27,676 nt of DNA from Chersky-822 sp035553055 (GTDB lineage Bacteria > Actinomycetota > Actinomycetes > Streptosporangiales > Streptosporangiaceae): the NCBI GenBank assembly GCA_035553055.1, contig DATNEK010000056.1, positions 1 through 27,676 of the forward strand, written 5' to 3'. Positions 17,008 to 24,708 of this stretch are shown here, piece by piece. The notes under the pieces are model-generated. The model saw only the letters and a program-made list of their open reading frames with translations, made no database searches and had not been told where the DNA came from. How positions within the stretch are numbered: position 1 is the stretch's first letter; each line of letters begins with the position of its first letter. A program made the translations under genes and the position numbers.

Positions 17008-17403
17008 TCAGTCAAATGCGCTGCTTGAGGCGCCTGCGAGGGCACGGACCACGCGGATCATCTCGGCCGGGTCGAACGGCTTGGTCAGGTAGGCGTCGAC
17101 GCCCACCTGGCGGCCGCGGTCCCTGTCGTCTTCCTGCGCGCGGGCAGTGATTAGGACAACCTTGATGCCGGAGGTAGCCGGGTTCTTGCGGAGCTGGGTC
17201 GCGGTTACCCAGCCGTCCAGCCTCGGCATCATGACGTCGAGCGTGATCACGTCCGGCTTCACCTCAAGGACCTTATCGAGGCAATCTTGACCATCTATGG
17301 CGGTAAATACCTCGAAGCCCTCGAGCGTCAGGTTCACGGCGATAAGCTGCCTGATGACCTCATCGTCATCGACAACCAGCACTCGCCCAAGTCCCTGTGT
17401 CAC
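17008..17403 (-). CDS. Single-domain response regulator (CheY-like)
   Basis: A 131-aa receiver domain with no output domain. The acidic pocket is VVDDDE (residues 11-15), the phosphoacceptor is Asp56 in TLDVMMPRLDG, the conserved Thr87 is in LITARA, and Lys108 is in LTKPFDP. The start is GTG (VTQGLGRVLVVDDDEV); no strong ribosome binding site precedes it. No sensor kinase is present in the window. The same gene pair with nrtL is found in other actinomycetes. It probably works by protein-protein contact, but its partner is unknown. Confidence 0.92.
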   Translation of the reverse strand: MTQGLGRVLVVDDDEVIRQLIAVNLTLEGFEVFTAIDGQDCLDKVLEVKPDVITLDVMMPRLDGWVTATQLRKNPATSGIKVVLITARAQEDDRDRGRQVGVDAYLTKPFDPAEMIRVVRALAGASSSAFD

Positions 17404-17490
17404 GGCGTGAGGCTACCGGCCAGATCGCCAGCGCGCCCGCAGATCGAGCACGTGTCACTCAGATCGTTGTGACTGGTACGCTTGCTCAGT

Positions 17491-17514
17491 CCCCTGCAAG
17501 CCGCGTAGCAGGGG
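17491..17514 (+). other. Stem-loop in the 5' leader of tRNA-Arg
   Basis: cccctgc and gcagggg form a 7-bp stem around a 10-nt loop, ending 12 bp before the mature 5' end of the tRNA. It may aid precursor folding for RNase P, or end a transcript entering from the left. Confidence 0.45.
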
Positions 17515-17526
17515 ATCAACGCGCCA

Positions 17527-17598
17527 GCCCCCATAGCTCAGGGGATAGAGCAACGGCCTCCGGAGCCGTGTGCGCAGGTTCGAATCCTGCTGGGGGCG
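17527..17598 (+). tRNA. tRNA-Arg(CCG)
   Basis: A full cloverleaf is visible: acceptor GCCCCCA/TGGGGGC, D-arm GCTC/GAGC with loop AGGGGATA, anticodon stem ACGGC/GCCGT with loop CTCCGGA (anticodon CCG, reading CGG), a 4-nt variable loop, T-arm GCAGG/CCTGC with loop TTCGAAT, and discriminator G. It is 72 nt and the CCA end is not encoded. It is the only plus-strand gene supported here and marks the left border of a gene-poor stretch and an accessory operon. Confidence 0.97.
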
Positions 17599-18601
17599 CC
17601 CTCAGATACCAGGCCAGATGGCCGCTGACCTGTTGTTATGGCGGGTCGGTCATTTTGATCATGTGCAGCCGGATGCCGCTGGATGCGGTCATTTGTCGCG
17701 GTTCCCGGAACATACGCGGAACGGCCCCAGGTCCATCGGGTGTCTCGTAACACGTAGATCGGCCAGTTACCATCCGATGCGGCCCATTTGCTGGCCTTGC
17801 CATCAGGGTTGGTCCGCTCCTGCGTCTTGTGATGCCTGGGCGGCAGGCGGCTGCGTTGACGAGTGCACCGCGACCCTTCACGTGTACCGTGCCGTTCATC
17901 GTGACGTCAACTATAGGCGGCGGTTACGCTCAGTCTCGAATTTACGCCCCGACGAGAGTCGCCCGAACCCCGGCGACGAAGCGCGCGAAGAGCTATCCAT
18001 CGGCGATCAAGATCAATTTACCAGAGGTGCGGCTGGTCAGTAGCGGTGTTTGTGCAGGTCAACGCCACAATGATTGCATCGCGACTGATCGAGCGTACGG
18101 CACCGCTGCTGACTGATCGGTTGTCCAGATCAGGGGCGGGCATAACGGGTTTGCCGGGACCGGGCATCATGCCTACCCTGTTTTTTGGCGATGTGAGGCG
18201 CCTCGATCGGCCTGCAACCAGCGCAACCTGGTTCGCGGCATAACCCGACCCGGTAAGGCGTAGGTAATGACTGGTCGGCCAACCGCACGGATCGAGACTT
18301 CTAGCGCCTGTCAGACACCGCCGGGTTCGACAGTGAGCCCGGCAGAGACGGAAGGCGGCGAGATCAACCTCGCCGTCTTCGTATTCTTGCTCCGGTCCGT
18401 GCCGCAGGTCATGCCCAGCCAGCACCGACAGTGCCGAGCACAACTACGGAAGGCGCATTGGTGCTAGTACGGCCACTGGCATCGAGGGCCAGCCTGCCGT
18501 TCGTAGGCCTTGCCATGCAACGACGGGGTGCGCGGTTGGTGAAGTCTGGTCAAGGAGGGGATGATGGATAGTTTCGACGAGGGTCTGCGCTGCCAGGATG
18601 T
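17599..18601. other. Gene-poor, probably decayed segment between tRNA-Arg and the accessory operon
   Basis: I cannot support a gene in this stretch of about 1 kb. A 141-codon minus-strand frame (18018-18443) and overlapping plus-strand frames exist, but third codon positions are mixed, no family motif is visible and ribosome binding sites are lacking. Composition is less GC-biased than in the ATP synthase region. The most natural reading is mobile-element or gene debris next to a tRNA, but I found no transposase, integrase or second copy of the tRNA 3' end by eye. Confidence 0.5.
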
Positions 18602-18775
18602 TCATGCCGGGTTGCGCTTAGGCGGTCTGCCCAGCACGGACTGCGCCATCTGAGCGAGGCTGAGCGCGCAGTTGCCCAGTTGCCCGTAAGTCACTGCCGG
18701 GCCGTCGCCCACCACGGCAGTTCGAGTGGCGTCGGCCGCCAGGGCAGCGAAGAATCCAGTATGTAGCGAGGTCAT
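18602..18775 (-). pseudogene. 3'-truncated adenylation (AMP-binding) enzyme, N-terminal 57 residues
   Basis: The frame begins one base after the stop of the ABC ATPase gene and reads MTSLHTGFFAALAADATRTA, then VVGDGPAVTYGQLGNCALSL, followed by AQMAQ. This is the characteristic N-terminus of NRPS-type adenylation domains and acyl-CoA synthetases (F..L....P..TAVV....+TYG.L...A..LA..L). After residue ~49 the family pattern is lost and the frame stops at PPKRNPA. A complete enzyme of this kind has about 500 residues, so this is a stub. It shows that the operon once continued with an enzyme that would activate an acid for loading on the nearby carrier protein. Confidence 0.75.
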
Positions 18776-18776
18776 C

Positions 18777-19733
18777 CTAGGACTCCGCCTTTGTGATGGC
18801 CCGGACGAGATCCTCGACGTCGGGCTCTTTAAGCGTGAGGTCGATGATCTTCGCGCGGGCGGCCACCTGGGCGATCAGATCAGCTGAGGACAGGTCCTGG
18901 GCAACGAACCTGAAGACCTGCCGCGGTCCGTCAACGGACACCGACCGAGCACCCGGAATGATCATTGACTCGCACGGTTCGCTGAGATCAACGGTGAGCG
19001 TCCTTTCCAGTTTGTAAGCCCCGAACAGTTCGTCAAGCGGACCGTCGCTGACGGTCTGGCCGTCGGCCAGCACTATCAGCCGGGAGCACATGCGCTCGAG
19101 ATCGGCCATATCGTGGGTAGTAAGCATTATGGTTATGCCATGTCTTCTATTTATCTGCGTAAGGAACTCTCGCACCCGTTCCTTAGCGACCAAGTCCAGG
19201 CCAATCGTGGGTTCATCCAGGAACAGGATCGCCGGGGTGTGAATCATCGCTGCGGCTAGCTCGCCTCGAATGCGCTGGCCGAGGCTCAATTGCCGGACTG
19301 CCACTTTGAGGAACGACGAAAGGTCCAGTATCTCCACGAGCTCCGCAAGGCGCGCGCGGTATTGATCGTCGGGTACCCGGTATATATAATGCAGCTGATC
19401 GAAGGAGTCGATCAGCGGTAGGTCCCACCACAACTGCATGCGCTGCCCGAACATGGCGCCAAAATGATAAGCTATCTCCCGTCGGCTGCGGAATGGGTCC
19501 TTTCCGCAAACTCTGATCTCTCCACTCGATGGTGCCAGAATTCCAGTTAGCATTTTAATTGTCGTCGATTTACCGGCTCCGTTAGCGCCAAGATAGCCCA
19601 CGAACTCACCTGGTGCTATCGAAAAGGAGATGTCGCGAACGGCCTCAACAGTCCTCCGCTCGCGGCGGAATACGCCTTTTCTCTCATGCACCAAAAAGAG
19701 TCGGGTGACGTGCTTCAGTTCAATGATGCTCAT
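18777..19733 (-). CDS. ABC transporter ATPase, paired with two ABC-2 (DUF990-type) permeases
   Basis: The 318-aa ATP-binding subunit starts MSIIELKHVTRLFLVHERKG with AGGAGG 5 nt upstream. Walker A is GANGAGKST, the Q-loop region FGAMFGQR, the signature is degenerate (LSLGQRIR), Walker B is ILFLDEPTIGLD, and the switch His is in LTTHDMADLE. The C-terminal ~80 residues form an accessory domain. The insertion KGVFRRERRTVEAV before the first strand is common in ATPases that work with PF06182-type permeases, such as the viologen exporter group. It probably powers export of the operon's product. It lies 1 nt after permease gene 19735-20538. Confidence 0.9.
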   Translation of the reverse strand: MSIIELKHVTRLFLVHERKGVFRRERRTVEAVRDISFSIAPGEFVGYLGANGAGKSTTIKMLTGILAPSSGEIRVCGKDPFRSRREIAYHFGAMFGQRMQLWWDLPLIDSFDQLHYIYRVPDDQYRARLAELVEILDLSSFLKVAVRQLSLGQRIRGELAAAMIHTPAILFLDEPTIGLDLVAKERVREFLTQINRRHGITIMLTTHDMADLERMCSRLIVLADGQTVSDGPLDELFGAYKLERTLTVDLSEPCESMIIPGARSVSVDGPRQVFRFVAQDLSSADLIAQVAARAKIIDLTLKEPDVEDLVRAITKAES

Positions 19734-19734
19734 C

Positions 19735-20538
19735 TCATCCTCCTGCACTCCGGTAGTGTCTGATCGACGATCGCCACAGGGCAGCCGCAGCCGCAGTCGC
19801 AGCACCTGCTACGAGCGGCGAGGACAGGCGCAGCACTGACGGCATATCAAATATCGGCGCCTTATGGAGCAGGTATGAGGTCGGCATGTAGATGACAAAT
19901 CCAATCGGGATGATGAACGTCACTGTGGCCTGTAGCCATTGCGCGTAGATGTTGAGCGGGTACTGAGTTACGAACAGGGCACCTGAGCTGAATGTGTTCA
20001 CGAACTCGCCAGCTCCCTCGATCCAGAAGGAGATGCAGGCACCGGCTACCCATACCGCACCGAGGATCACGGCTCCGGATATGACGGCCACTGTGAGCAC
20101 CAAGATTGCTCCGGCCGTCCAGGCAATGTGAATGTAGACGGTGCAGATGACAATCACCACGATGATTGACTGAGCCAGGCGACCACCTCGACTTAGCATG
20201 AAGTCTGATGCCAGCAATTGGAAGAACGGCGACCTTGGCCGGAAGAGCATGGAGTCAAAGTTTCCCTCCCGGATTAGCTGCGGGAGTCGGTCCAAGCTGC
20301 CCAGCAGCATGTCGGCCAGAGCGTAGGAAGAAGCGGCTGCGCCATAGAGCAGTAGAACTTGCTGCGCGGTCCAGCCGCCTAGCGTCCTGATGTTGGAAAA
20401 GATGACCAAAATGGTGGCTAGATCGAGCGATGTAAACAAAAAGGTCGCAAGTACGGACATGAGAAAGTTAGTAGTGTACTGAAGTTGCGACCGAACCTGC
20501 AGCCTAACTAGCCGCGCATAGATTGCGATAGTGCTCAT
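19735..20538 (-). CDS. ABC-2 type permease (DUF990/PF06182-like), first of pair by map position
   Basis: This 267-aa integral membrane protein has about six hydrophobic helices and starts MSTIAIYARLVRLQVRSQLQ, a short cytoplasmic amphipathic stretch followed by YTTNFLMSVLATFLF. The motif REGNFDSMLFRPRSPFFQLL after the second helix pair is characteristic of the PF06182 family, whose members occur as pairs of unequal permeases with one ATPase. GGAGG precedes the ATG, which lies 1 nt after the stop of the upstream permease. Presumed role: half of the export channel with the 20540-21328 product. Confidence 0.87.
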   Translation of the reverse strand: MSTIAIYARLVRLQVRSQLQYTTNFLMSVLATFLFTSLDLATILVIFSNIRTLGGWTAQQVLLLYGAAASSYALADMLLGSLDRLPQLIREGNFDSMLFRPRSPFFQLLASDFMLSRGGRLAQSIIVVIVICTVYIHIAWTAGAILVLTVAVISGAVILGAVWVAGACISFWIEGAGEFVNTFSSGALFVTQYPLNIYAQWLQATVTFIIPIGFVIYMPTSYLLHKAPIFDMPSVLRLSSPLVAGAATAAAAALWRSSIRHYRSAGG

Positions 20539-20539
20539 G

Positions 20540-21328
20540 TCAGCCTCCCTGGATTACGAGACGACGGCGGCCGAGGCTGAACAGTGCGCGGCCAAGCAGT
20601 AGGAGTGTGAGCGCCCAGAGGGCCTGCGCTGCCAGTGCGCGGAGCGCTGCGGCGCCTACTAGGTCGCCGGTGAAGATATTCACCGGCGTCTGGATGATCG
20701 ATGGAAATGGAGTCCACATGGCGACCGTCCGCAGCCAGGGTGGAAAGAAGCTGACCGGGATGACGAAGCCGGAGAGCAGGTTCATCAAGATCACGGCGAC
20801 TAGCGCCACGCCCCGGTAGTCGAGTAGCCAGAAGGCGGACAGGCTGTAGGCAAACAGCAGCATAAAGCTCACCGTGGCTGCCAGCCAGAGGCTGACCGCG
20901 AACTCCAGCCAGTTTGCCGCCGACGGCAGTGGCAGCGAAAACGCGAGTACGCCGACGGCGACCGGTATGACACCTCGAAAGATGGAGTGGTAAGTCGCCC
21001 GGCCGAGATCGGTGGCATACGCGGCGCCTTGGGTATCGATCGGGCGAGTCAATTCTGTGGCGATTGCGCCGGTGCGAACCCGCATGGCAAATTCGGGGTT
21101 GCCATACATCTGCACGATGGTCATCAGACCCTGAGCCAGCCACACGTACATGATTGCCTGATTGAGCGAATACCCGCCAACATGCCGGCTATGGGCAAAC
21201 ACCGCGTACATGATCGCGGTGCGTAGGGCACCGAAGACAAGGTTTGTGAACAGCCCGGCGATGACTGCTGACCGATAGGACGAATAACGCCGGTACCCAC
21301 GGATGGATAGTTCAAGGTAGCGGCGCAT
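20540..21328 (-). CDS. ABC-2 type permease (DUF990/PF06182-like), second subunit
   Basis: A 262-aa membrane protein starting MRRYLELSIRGYRRYSSYRS with about six hydrophobic helices. It contains VRTGAIATELTRPIDTQGAA, the counterpart of the motif in its partner permease, and ends with FFPPWLRTVAMWTPFPSIIQ and a last helix ALWALTLLLLGRALFSLG. The partner has little sequence identity but the same layout, consistent with a heterodimeric ABC exporter. Its start overlaps the end of the histidine phosphatase gene by 17 bp, and GGAAGG precedes the ATG. Confidence 0.87.
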   Translation of the reverse strand: MRRYLELSIRGYRRYSSYRSAVIAGLFTNLVFGALRTAIMYAVFAHSRHVGGYSLNQAIMYVWLAQGLMTIVQMYGNPEFAMRVRTGAIATELTRPIDTQGAAYATDLGRATYHSIFRGVIPVAVGVLAFSLPLPSAANWLEFAVSLWLAATVSFMLLFAYSLSAFWLLDYRGVALVAVILMNLLSGFVIPVSFFPPWLRTVAMWTPFPSIIQTPVNIFTGDLVGAAALRALAAQALWALTLLLLGRALFSLGRRRLVIQGG

Positions 21329-21950
21329 GGATCCCTTCCATTAGCGAATTACTTTCGCCATAGAATATCAGCGTCCACTCGTTATCGACGACCTTTTCCC
21401 AGATGGCCAGCGCGCCATAACCAATGTCATCTTCCACATGGTGGTAGCGTCGGCCACCGTAAGCCCGGAGCGAGGTCTTGATGACCCCGCCATGCGTGAC
21501 CACAACGGCCGTAGACCCGGCTGCCGCCAAGGCTAGGCTGGTCAATGCGCGGGTGGCCCGGCGAACGAACCCGACCCAGCTCTCCCCCTGCGGTGCAACG
21601 GGCGAATAGATCGTCTCGGGCAGGACAAGGTCATCTTCCGCTGCTCCGTCCAGTTCACCCCAGTGAACGTCACAGAATCCGCAGTCATGTTTCGCTTTCA
21701 GCCTTCCTCCGCCCACTGCTGGCGATATGATCTCATAGGTCTCGATAGCTTGGGCAAGGCGGGATGTCATCGCGATTGAAGCATTACTGAGAACGCTGGT
21801 TTCCAGCAGTGCCGCACGCAGTTGCCTGGCTTGTTCGCGTCCTCGGTCAGATAGCCCGGTGCAGCCTGCGTGGCTACCTAGGATGTGCCCGACGTTGGCA
21901 TGAGACTCGGCGTGCCTGACGAGCGCGATTGTTGTCGTATTGCCGCTCAT
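21312..21950 (-). CDS. Histidine phosphatase superfamily protein (phosphoglycerate mutase-like)
   Basis: The 212-aa protein has the branch-1 histidine phosphatase core. The catalytic LVRHAESHAN motif is near residues 10-19, a TSRLAQAIETYEII segment matches the second phosphate pocket arginine region, the acid is in WGELDG, and the second catalytic His is in VVVTHGG. The usual third residue of RHG is Ala here. It probably removes a phosphate from an intermediate, possibly one made by the kinase-like gene in the same operon; that pairing is inference. The ATG follows the carrier protein stop by 3 nt. Confidence 0.88.
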   Translation of the reverse strand: MSGNTTTIALVRHAESHANVGHILGSHAGCTGLSDRGREQARQLRAALLETSVLSNASIAMTSRLAQAIETYEIISPAVGGGRLKAKHDCGFCDVHWGELDGAAEDDLVLPETIYSPVAPQGESWVGFVRRATRALTSLALAAAGSTAVVVTHGGVIKTSLRAYGGRRYHHVEDDIGYGALAIWEKVVDNEWTLIFYGESNSLMEGIHAPLP

Positions 21951-21953
21951 CAG

Positions 21954-22223
21954 TCATCCTGCCGTCAGGACGGACGTGACAGCTACGGCGATCGTCGCGG
22001 CCGACTCGAACATTTCTGGAGTCAGCAGGTCGTCCGGCAGGACGATGTCAAGTTCGTCCTCCAGCATCACCAGCAGGTCAACTAGGCCAAAAGAATCCAC
22101 GCCCACTTCCCTGAGCGGCCGCTCAGGCAAGACCTCCTCACCAGGGTCAAGGAGGCGTGCGCACTTTCTAATCATATCAATGATTCTCTGCAATAGCTTT
22201 TCATCTAGATCATGGGTCATCAT
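21954..22223 (-). CDS. Acyl/peptidyl carrier protein
   Basis: An 89-aa acidic four-helix carrier protein. The phosphopantetheine attachment site is Ser44 in GVDSFGLVDLLVMLEDEL, followed by the recognition helix. Preceding DPGEEVLPERPLREVG is the usual loop. A free-standing carrier in an operon with an adenylation-type enzyme fragment and an asparagine-synthase-like protein suggests that an amino or fatty acid is held as a thioester here. No phosphopantetheinyl transferase is in the window. The start could be either of two adjacent ATG codons; no strong ribosome binding site is present and it starts 9 bp after the upstream gene. Confidence 0.9.
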   Translation of the reverse strand: MMTHDLDEKLLQRIIDMIRKCARLLDPGEEVLPERPLREVGVDSFGLVDLLVMLEDELDIVLPDDLLTPEMFESAATIAVAVTSVLTAG

Positions 22224-22232
22224 CTGCGCGCT

Positions 22233-23768
22233 CTATTCAAATGCTGTTTGATATGCCCGTATGGTCAGGCAGCGGAAGAATTGATGTATCTCATTTCTGG
22301 ACTCCCCGCCGCTCATGATGCTCTCCACAACATCGCCGATTCGCGGGTGGCGAGAATTCGTCAAATATGTTTTTTCGAGGTCGACGAGCTTTCTGATCTC
22401 CGCGCGGAACGTTCTATTGCCGAACAACCATTTCTCAATGGGCTTGTGTCCGTTGCGGCCATCCGCTAGGGGGATTGCGGCAGGACATACATCCGGTAGA
22501 TGCCGCTCGAACAGCCGGAGGTAGTAGCGATTACGCCGCCGATAGGCGAGCGGTATTGCCAGGCCGTGCTCAAGCACGCCGCGATCTTCGAAGAAGGTGA
22601 AATGCGGAACGGCGCCGCGGGTGCTGAACAACCCGCATCGTCGGATCGACGGGTTTATGGCCATGTACCAGAAGCCCTGCTTCCGCTGCAGCACGCTGCC
22701 GCCAATCTCGGCGGTTTGGGCGGCAATCTCGCCGATTATCCGGTCCGAAGTTGCGTCGTCTGCTTTCTCTAGCGCACAGCTGCTTATGAGCTCCGCCGCA
22801 AGCCCGCGGTCATCATCTGGTCCCCATCGCGCCCGGACGCTCCACTCGCCTAGGAAATGGTCGCCGAGATGGCCGGACATCACCGCGAGCGAGGACTGGG
22901 TCAGCTGATCGCGGCCGGACCAGTACTTGCACCACTCCAGGTCAGCCATGGGCTGGAACAACAGTGACCGGCGGAAGTAGCGCGGAAATGACGAGCACGC
23001 ACCAGGCAATTGGAGGGTTGCGCCTAGCCGGTGCGCGACCATGGCGGCCAGGCCAGCCTCGCTGCTGTCAGGTTCTCCGAAGAAGTACGGGCGGATGTCG
23101 CAGCCAGCTGCCATCGCCGCGCACAGCGTCAACCTGGAGTCAAGGCCGCCGCTGAGGCCTAGCGACACCACGGCGCCAGGTCCGAGCCTGGCTGCCAGCC
23201 TGGCTGCGGCTTGCTGCACCGCGTGCCACCCGGCGTCGACCACCTCATCGAGTTCGGCGTCGGCATAGGCTTGCTGGTCCAGGCGGTACTGCCACGCCTG
23301 CTGAGCAGACGCGCCGTTGGCGTCGAGTCGCACGTCGCGGCCGGGAGCCACCTGCCGTACGCCACTGGCAAAGGTTCGGCCCAGCAGGGTGGCACCGAGC
23401 ACTTGGAACTGGATCGCGGCGTCTTCGTCGAGTCGTCGGGCGGACGACGGAATTGACTTAAGCACTGCGGGCAGGCTGGTGCTTACTACATGCCGAGTTC
23501 CCGAGGTCCAGTAGAAAACCTCGTGAGCCGCCACGTTGTCGGCGAATATGACCATCTTCTCGCGGCTGCGCTCAAGGAAGGCGCCAACCAGGTTGCCGTT
23601 AATCCGCGCCCACGACCGGGCGTTCCCGCCGGAGCGCAGGTCGGTAAAGAGGTCGGCCATTGTGACATCGCTGTCGGCGTGGATGAATCCGTCGACGACT
23701 AACAACGCTCCGCCGGCATCAGTCAACTTGAGGGCGACATTGTCTGTTTCCAGAAGACGCGGTGTCAA
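22233..23768 (-). CDS. Asparagine-synthase-like protein lacking the glutaminase cysteine
   Basis: The C-terminal half is an ATP-pyrophosphatase/amide synthetase domain with the PP-loop SLGLSGGLDSRLTLCAA and a downstream MSGHLGDHFLGEW acidic/His motif. The N-terminal portion resembles a shortened class II glutamine amidotransferase fold (RINGNLVGAFLERSREKMVIFADN) but has no Met-Cys start, so it cannot use glutamine by the usual route. In this it resembles beta-lactam synthetase, carbapenam synthetase and lasso cyclases. The start is uncertain: a TTG at 23768 gives 511 aa, and upstream codons overlap the preceding gene. It may adenylate a carboxylate for amide or lactam formation, possibly of a carrier-bound or uronic acid substrate. 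Confidence 0.8.
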   Translation of the reverse strand: MTPRLLETDNVALKLTDAGGALLVVDGFIHADSDVTMADLFTDLRSGGNARSWARINGNLVGAFLERSREKMVIFADNVAAHEVFYWTSGTRHVVSTSLPAVLKSIPSSARRLDEDAAIQFQVLGATLLGRTFASGVRQVAPGRDVRLDANGASAQQAWQYRLDQQAYADAELDEVVDAGWHAVQQAAARLAARLGPGAVVSLGLSGGLDSRLTLCAAMAAGCDIRPYFFGEPDSSEAGLAAMVAHRLGATLQLPGACSSFPRYFRRSLLFQPMADLEWCKYWSGRDQLTQSSLAVMSGHLGDHFLGEWSVRARWGPDDDRGLAAELISSCALEKADDATSDRIIGEIAAQTAEIGGSVLQRKQGFWYMAINPSIRRCGLFSTRGAVPHFTFFEDRGVLEHGLAIPLAYRRRNRYYLRLFERHLPDVCPAAIPLADGRNGHKPIEKWLFGNRTFRAEIRKLVDLEKTYLTNSRHPRIGDVVESIMSGGESRNEIHQFFRCLTIRAYQTAFE

Positions 23769-23796
23769 TAAGGAACATCGGTCTGTCCCGCCGTGA

Positions 23797-24708
23797 CTAT
23801 CCGACCAGTCGCAGCCGCTGCCGGACGGAGCAGGCGAGCTCGGTGGGAGTGCGGGCGTCAGCGATCCGTGGTGCCTTGCCATGGACGATCTCTTGATAGA
23901 CGGCCCGATGGAGGCCAGCATAGGGACCTGAGTAATCGGCAGCCACTGTACCATTGACAAGAAACTGTCGTGATGCTGATTCCTGGCATCCAGCCGGCAG
24001 GTCTTCGCCCCTGCTCGACAGCAGCCATTCCACGGTGGCGTTCGCAAACTCGACGGAGCCGCTTGCCCTTGTACCGTCGTCGCTCAGGCACGCCGACACG
24101 CGCCGATGTGGCCCGAACACCCACACCAAGATGTCGAACAAATGGATGCCAAATGTAAAAATGATCGTGCCGCTGCGATTGCTATCGCCCTTCCAGGACT
24201 TAGCATACCAAGGGCCTCTCCTGGCAACATAATTTGCCACGACGTGGGGAGACGCCCCATATCTGCCCGCCGCTATCTGTTCACGAAAACGAATGAGGTC
24301 GGCGTGATACCGAAGCTGCAGCACTGGATAGATCGCCAGTCCGGTCCTAGCCTCAAGCCTCGCGAGCCGGTCGATGCCAGCCGTGGAGAGCGCCGGCGGT
24401 TTCTCGACGATAACCCTGGCGTCGGCGGTCGTGGCCAGCTCGCAGTGAGCCTCGTGCAAGTCACTCGGAGTACACACGGAGAGATAATCGACTTGGTGGC
24501 AGGCGATGTAGTCGGTGAACTCCGCGGGGTCGACGAAGAACTCGGCCAGCGGAAAGTAGCCGTCCAGTAGTCCCACCGAGTCATGGAGGTCATGGGCCGC
24601 GACTAGGGTGCCGCCGACTGACCGCATAGCTTCAAGGTGTCTGCGCGCGACGAACCCAGCGGCACCGATCAACGCGAAGCGTGGCCCGCGAGAAGGTAAG
24701 TCAGTCAT
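23797..24708 (-). CDS. Gfo/Idh/MocA oxidoreductase, WlbA/WbpB-like nucleotide-sugar 3-dehydrogenase
   Basis: The 303-aa protein starts MTDLPSRGPRFALIGAAGFV with AGGAGG 4 nt upstream. The NAD-binding GAAGFVARRHLEAM and DSVGLLDGYFPLAEFF closely resemble WlbA/WbpB, which oxidise C3 of UDP-GlcNAc-uronate and recycle NADH with 2-oxoglutarate. Further landmarks are VEKPPAL (the EKP motif), ARRGPWYAKSWKGDSNRSG and the catalytic-region GIHLFDILVW. So a 3-keto or 3-amino sugar, perhaps an aminouronic acid, is probably part of the pathway. The matching 6-dehydrogenase and aminotransferase are not in the window. The start overlaps the kinase-like gene's stop (ATGA). Confidence 0.85.
   Translation of the reverse strand: MTDLPSRGPRFALIGAAGFVARRHLEAMRSVGGTLVAAHDLHDSVGLLDGYFPLAEFFVDPAEFTDYIACHQVDYLSVCTPSDLHEAHCELATTADARVIVEKPPALSTAGIDRLARLEARTGLAIYPVLQLRYHADLIRFREQIAAGRYGASPHVVANYVARRGPWYAKSWKGDSNRSGTIIFTFGIHLFDILVWVFGPHRRVSACLSDDGTRASGSVEFANATVEWLLSSRGEDLPAGCQESASRQFLVNGTVAADYSGPYAGLHRAVYQEIVHGKAPRIADARTPTELACSVRQRLRLVG

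Noticed and set aside
18018..18443. 141-codon minus-strand frame after tRNA-Arg, possibly transposase debris
   Set aside because: No DDE, HTH or recombinase motif can be seen and no ribosome binding site precedes it; left as unexplained sequence.
22233..23768. Lasso peptide cyclase interpretation of the AsnB-like protein
   Set aside because: No precursor peptide, RRE protein or B2-type protease gene is nearby; a sugar dehydrogenase and carrier protein are present instead.
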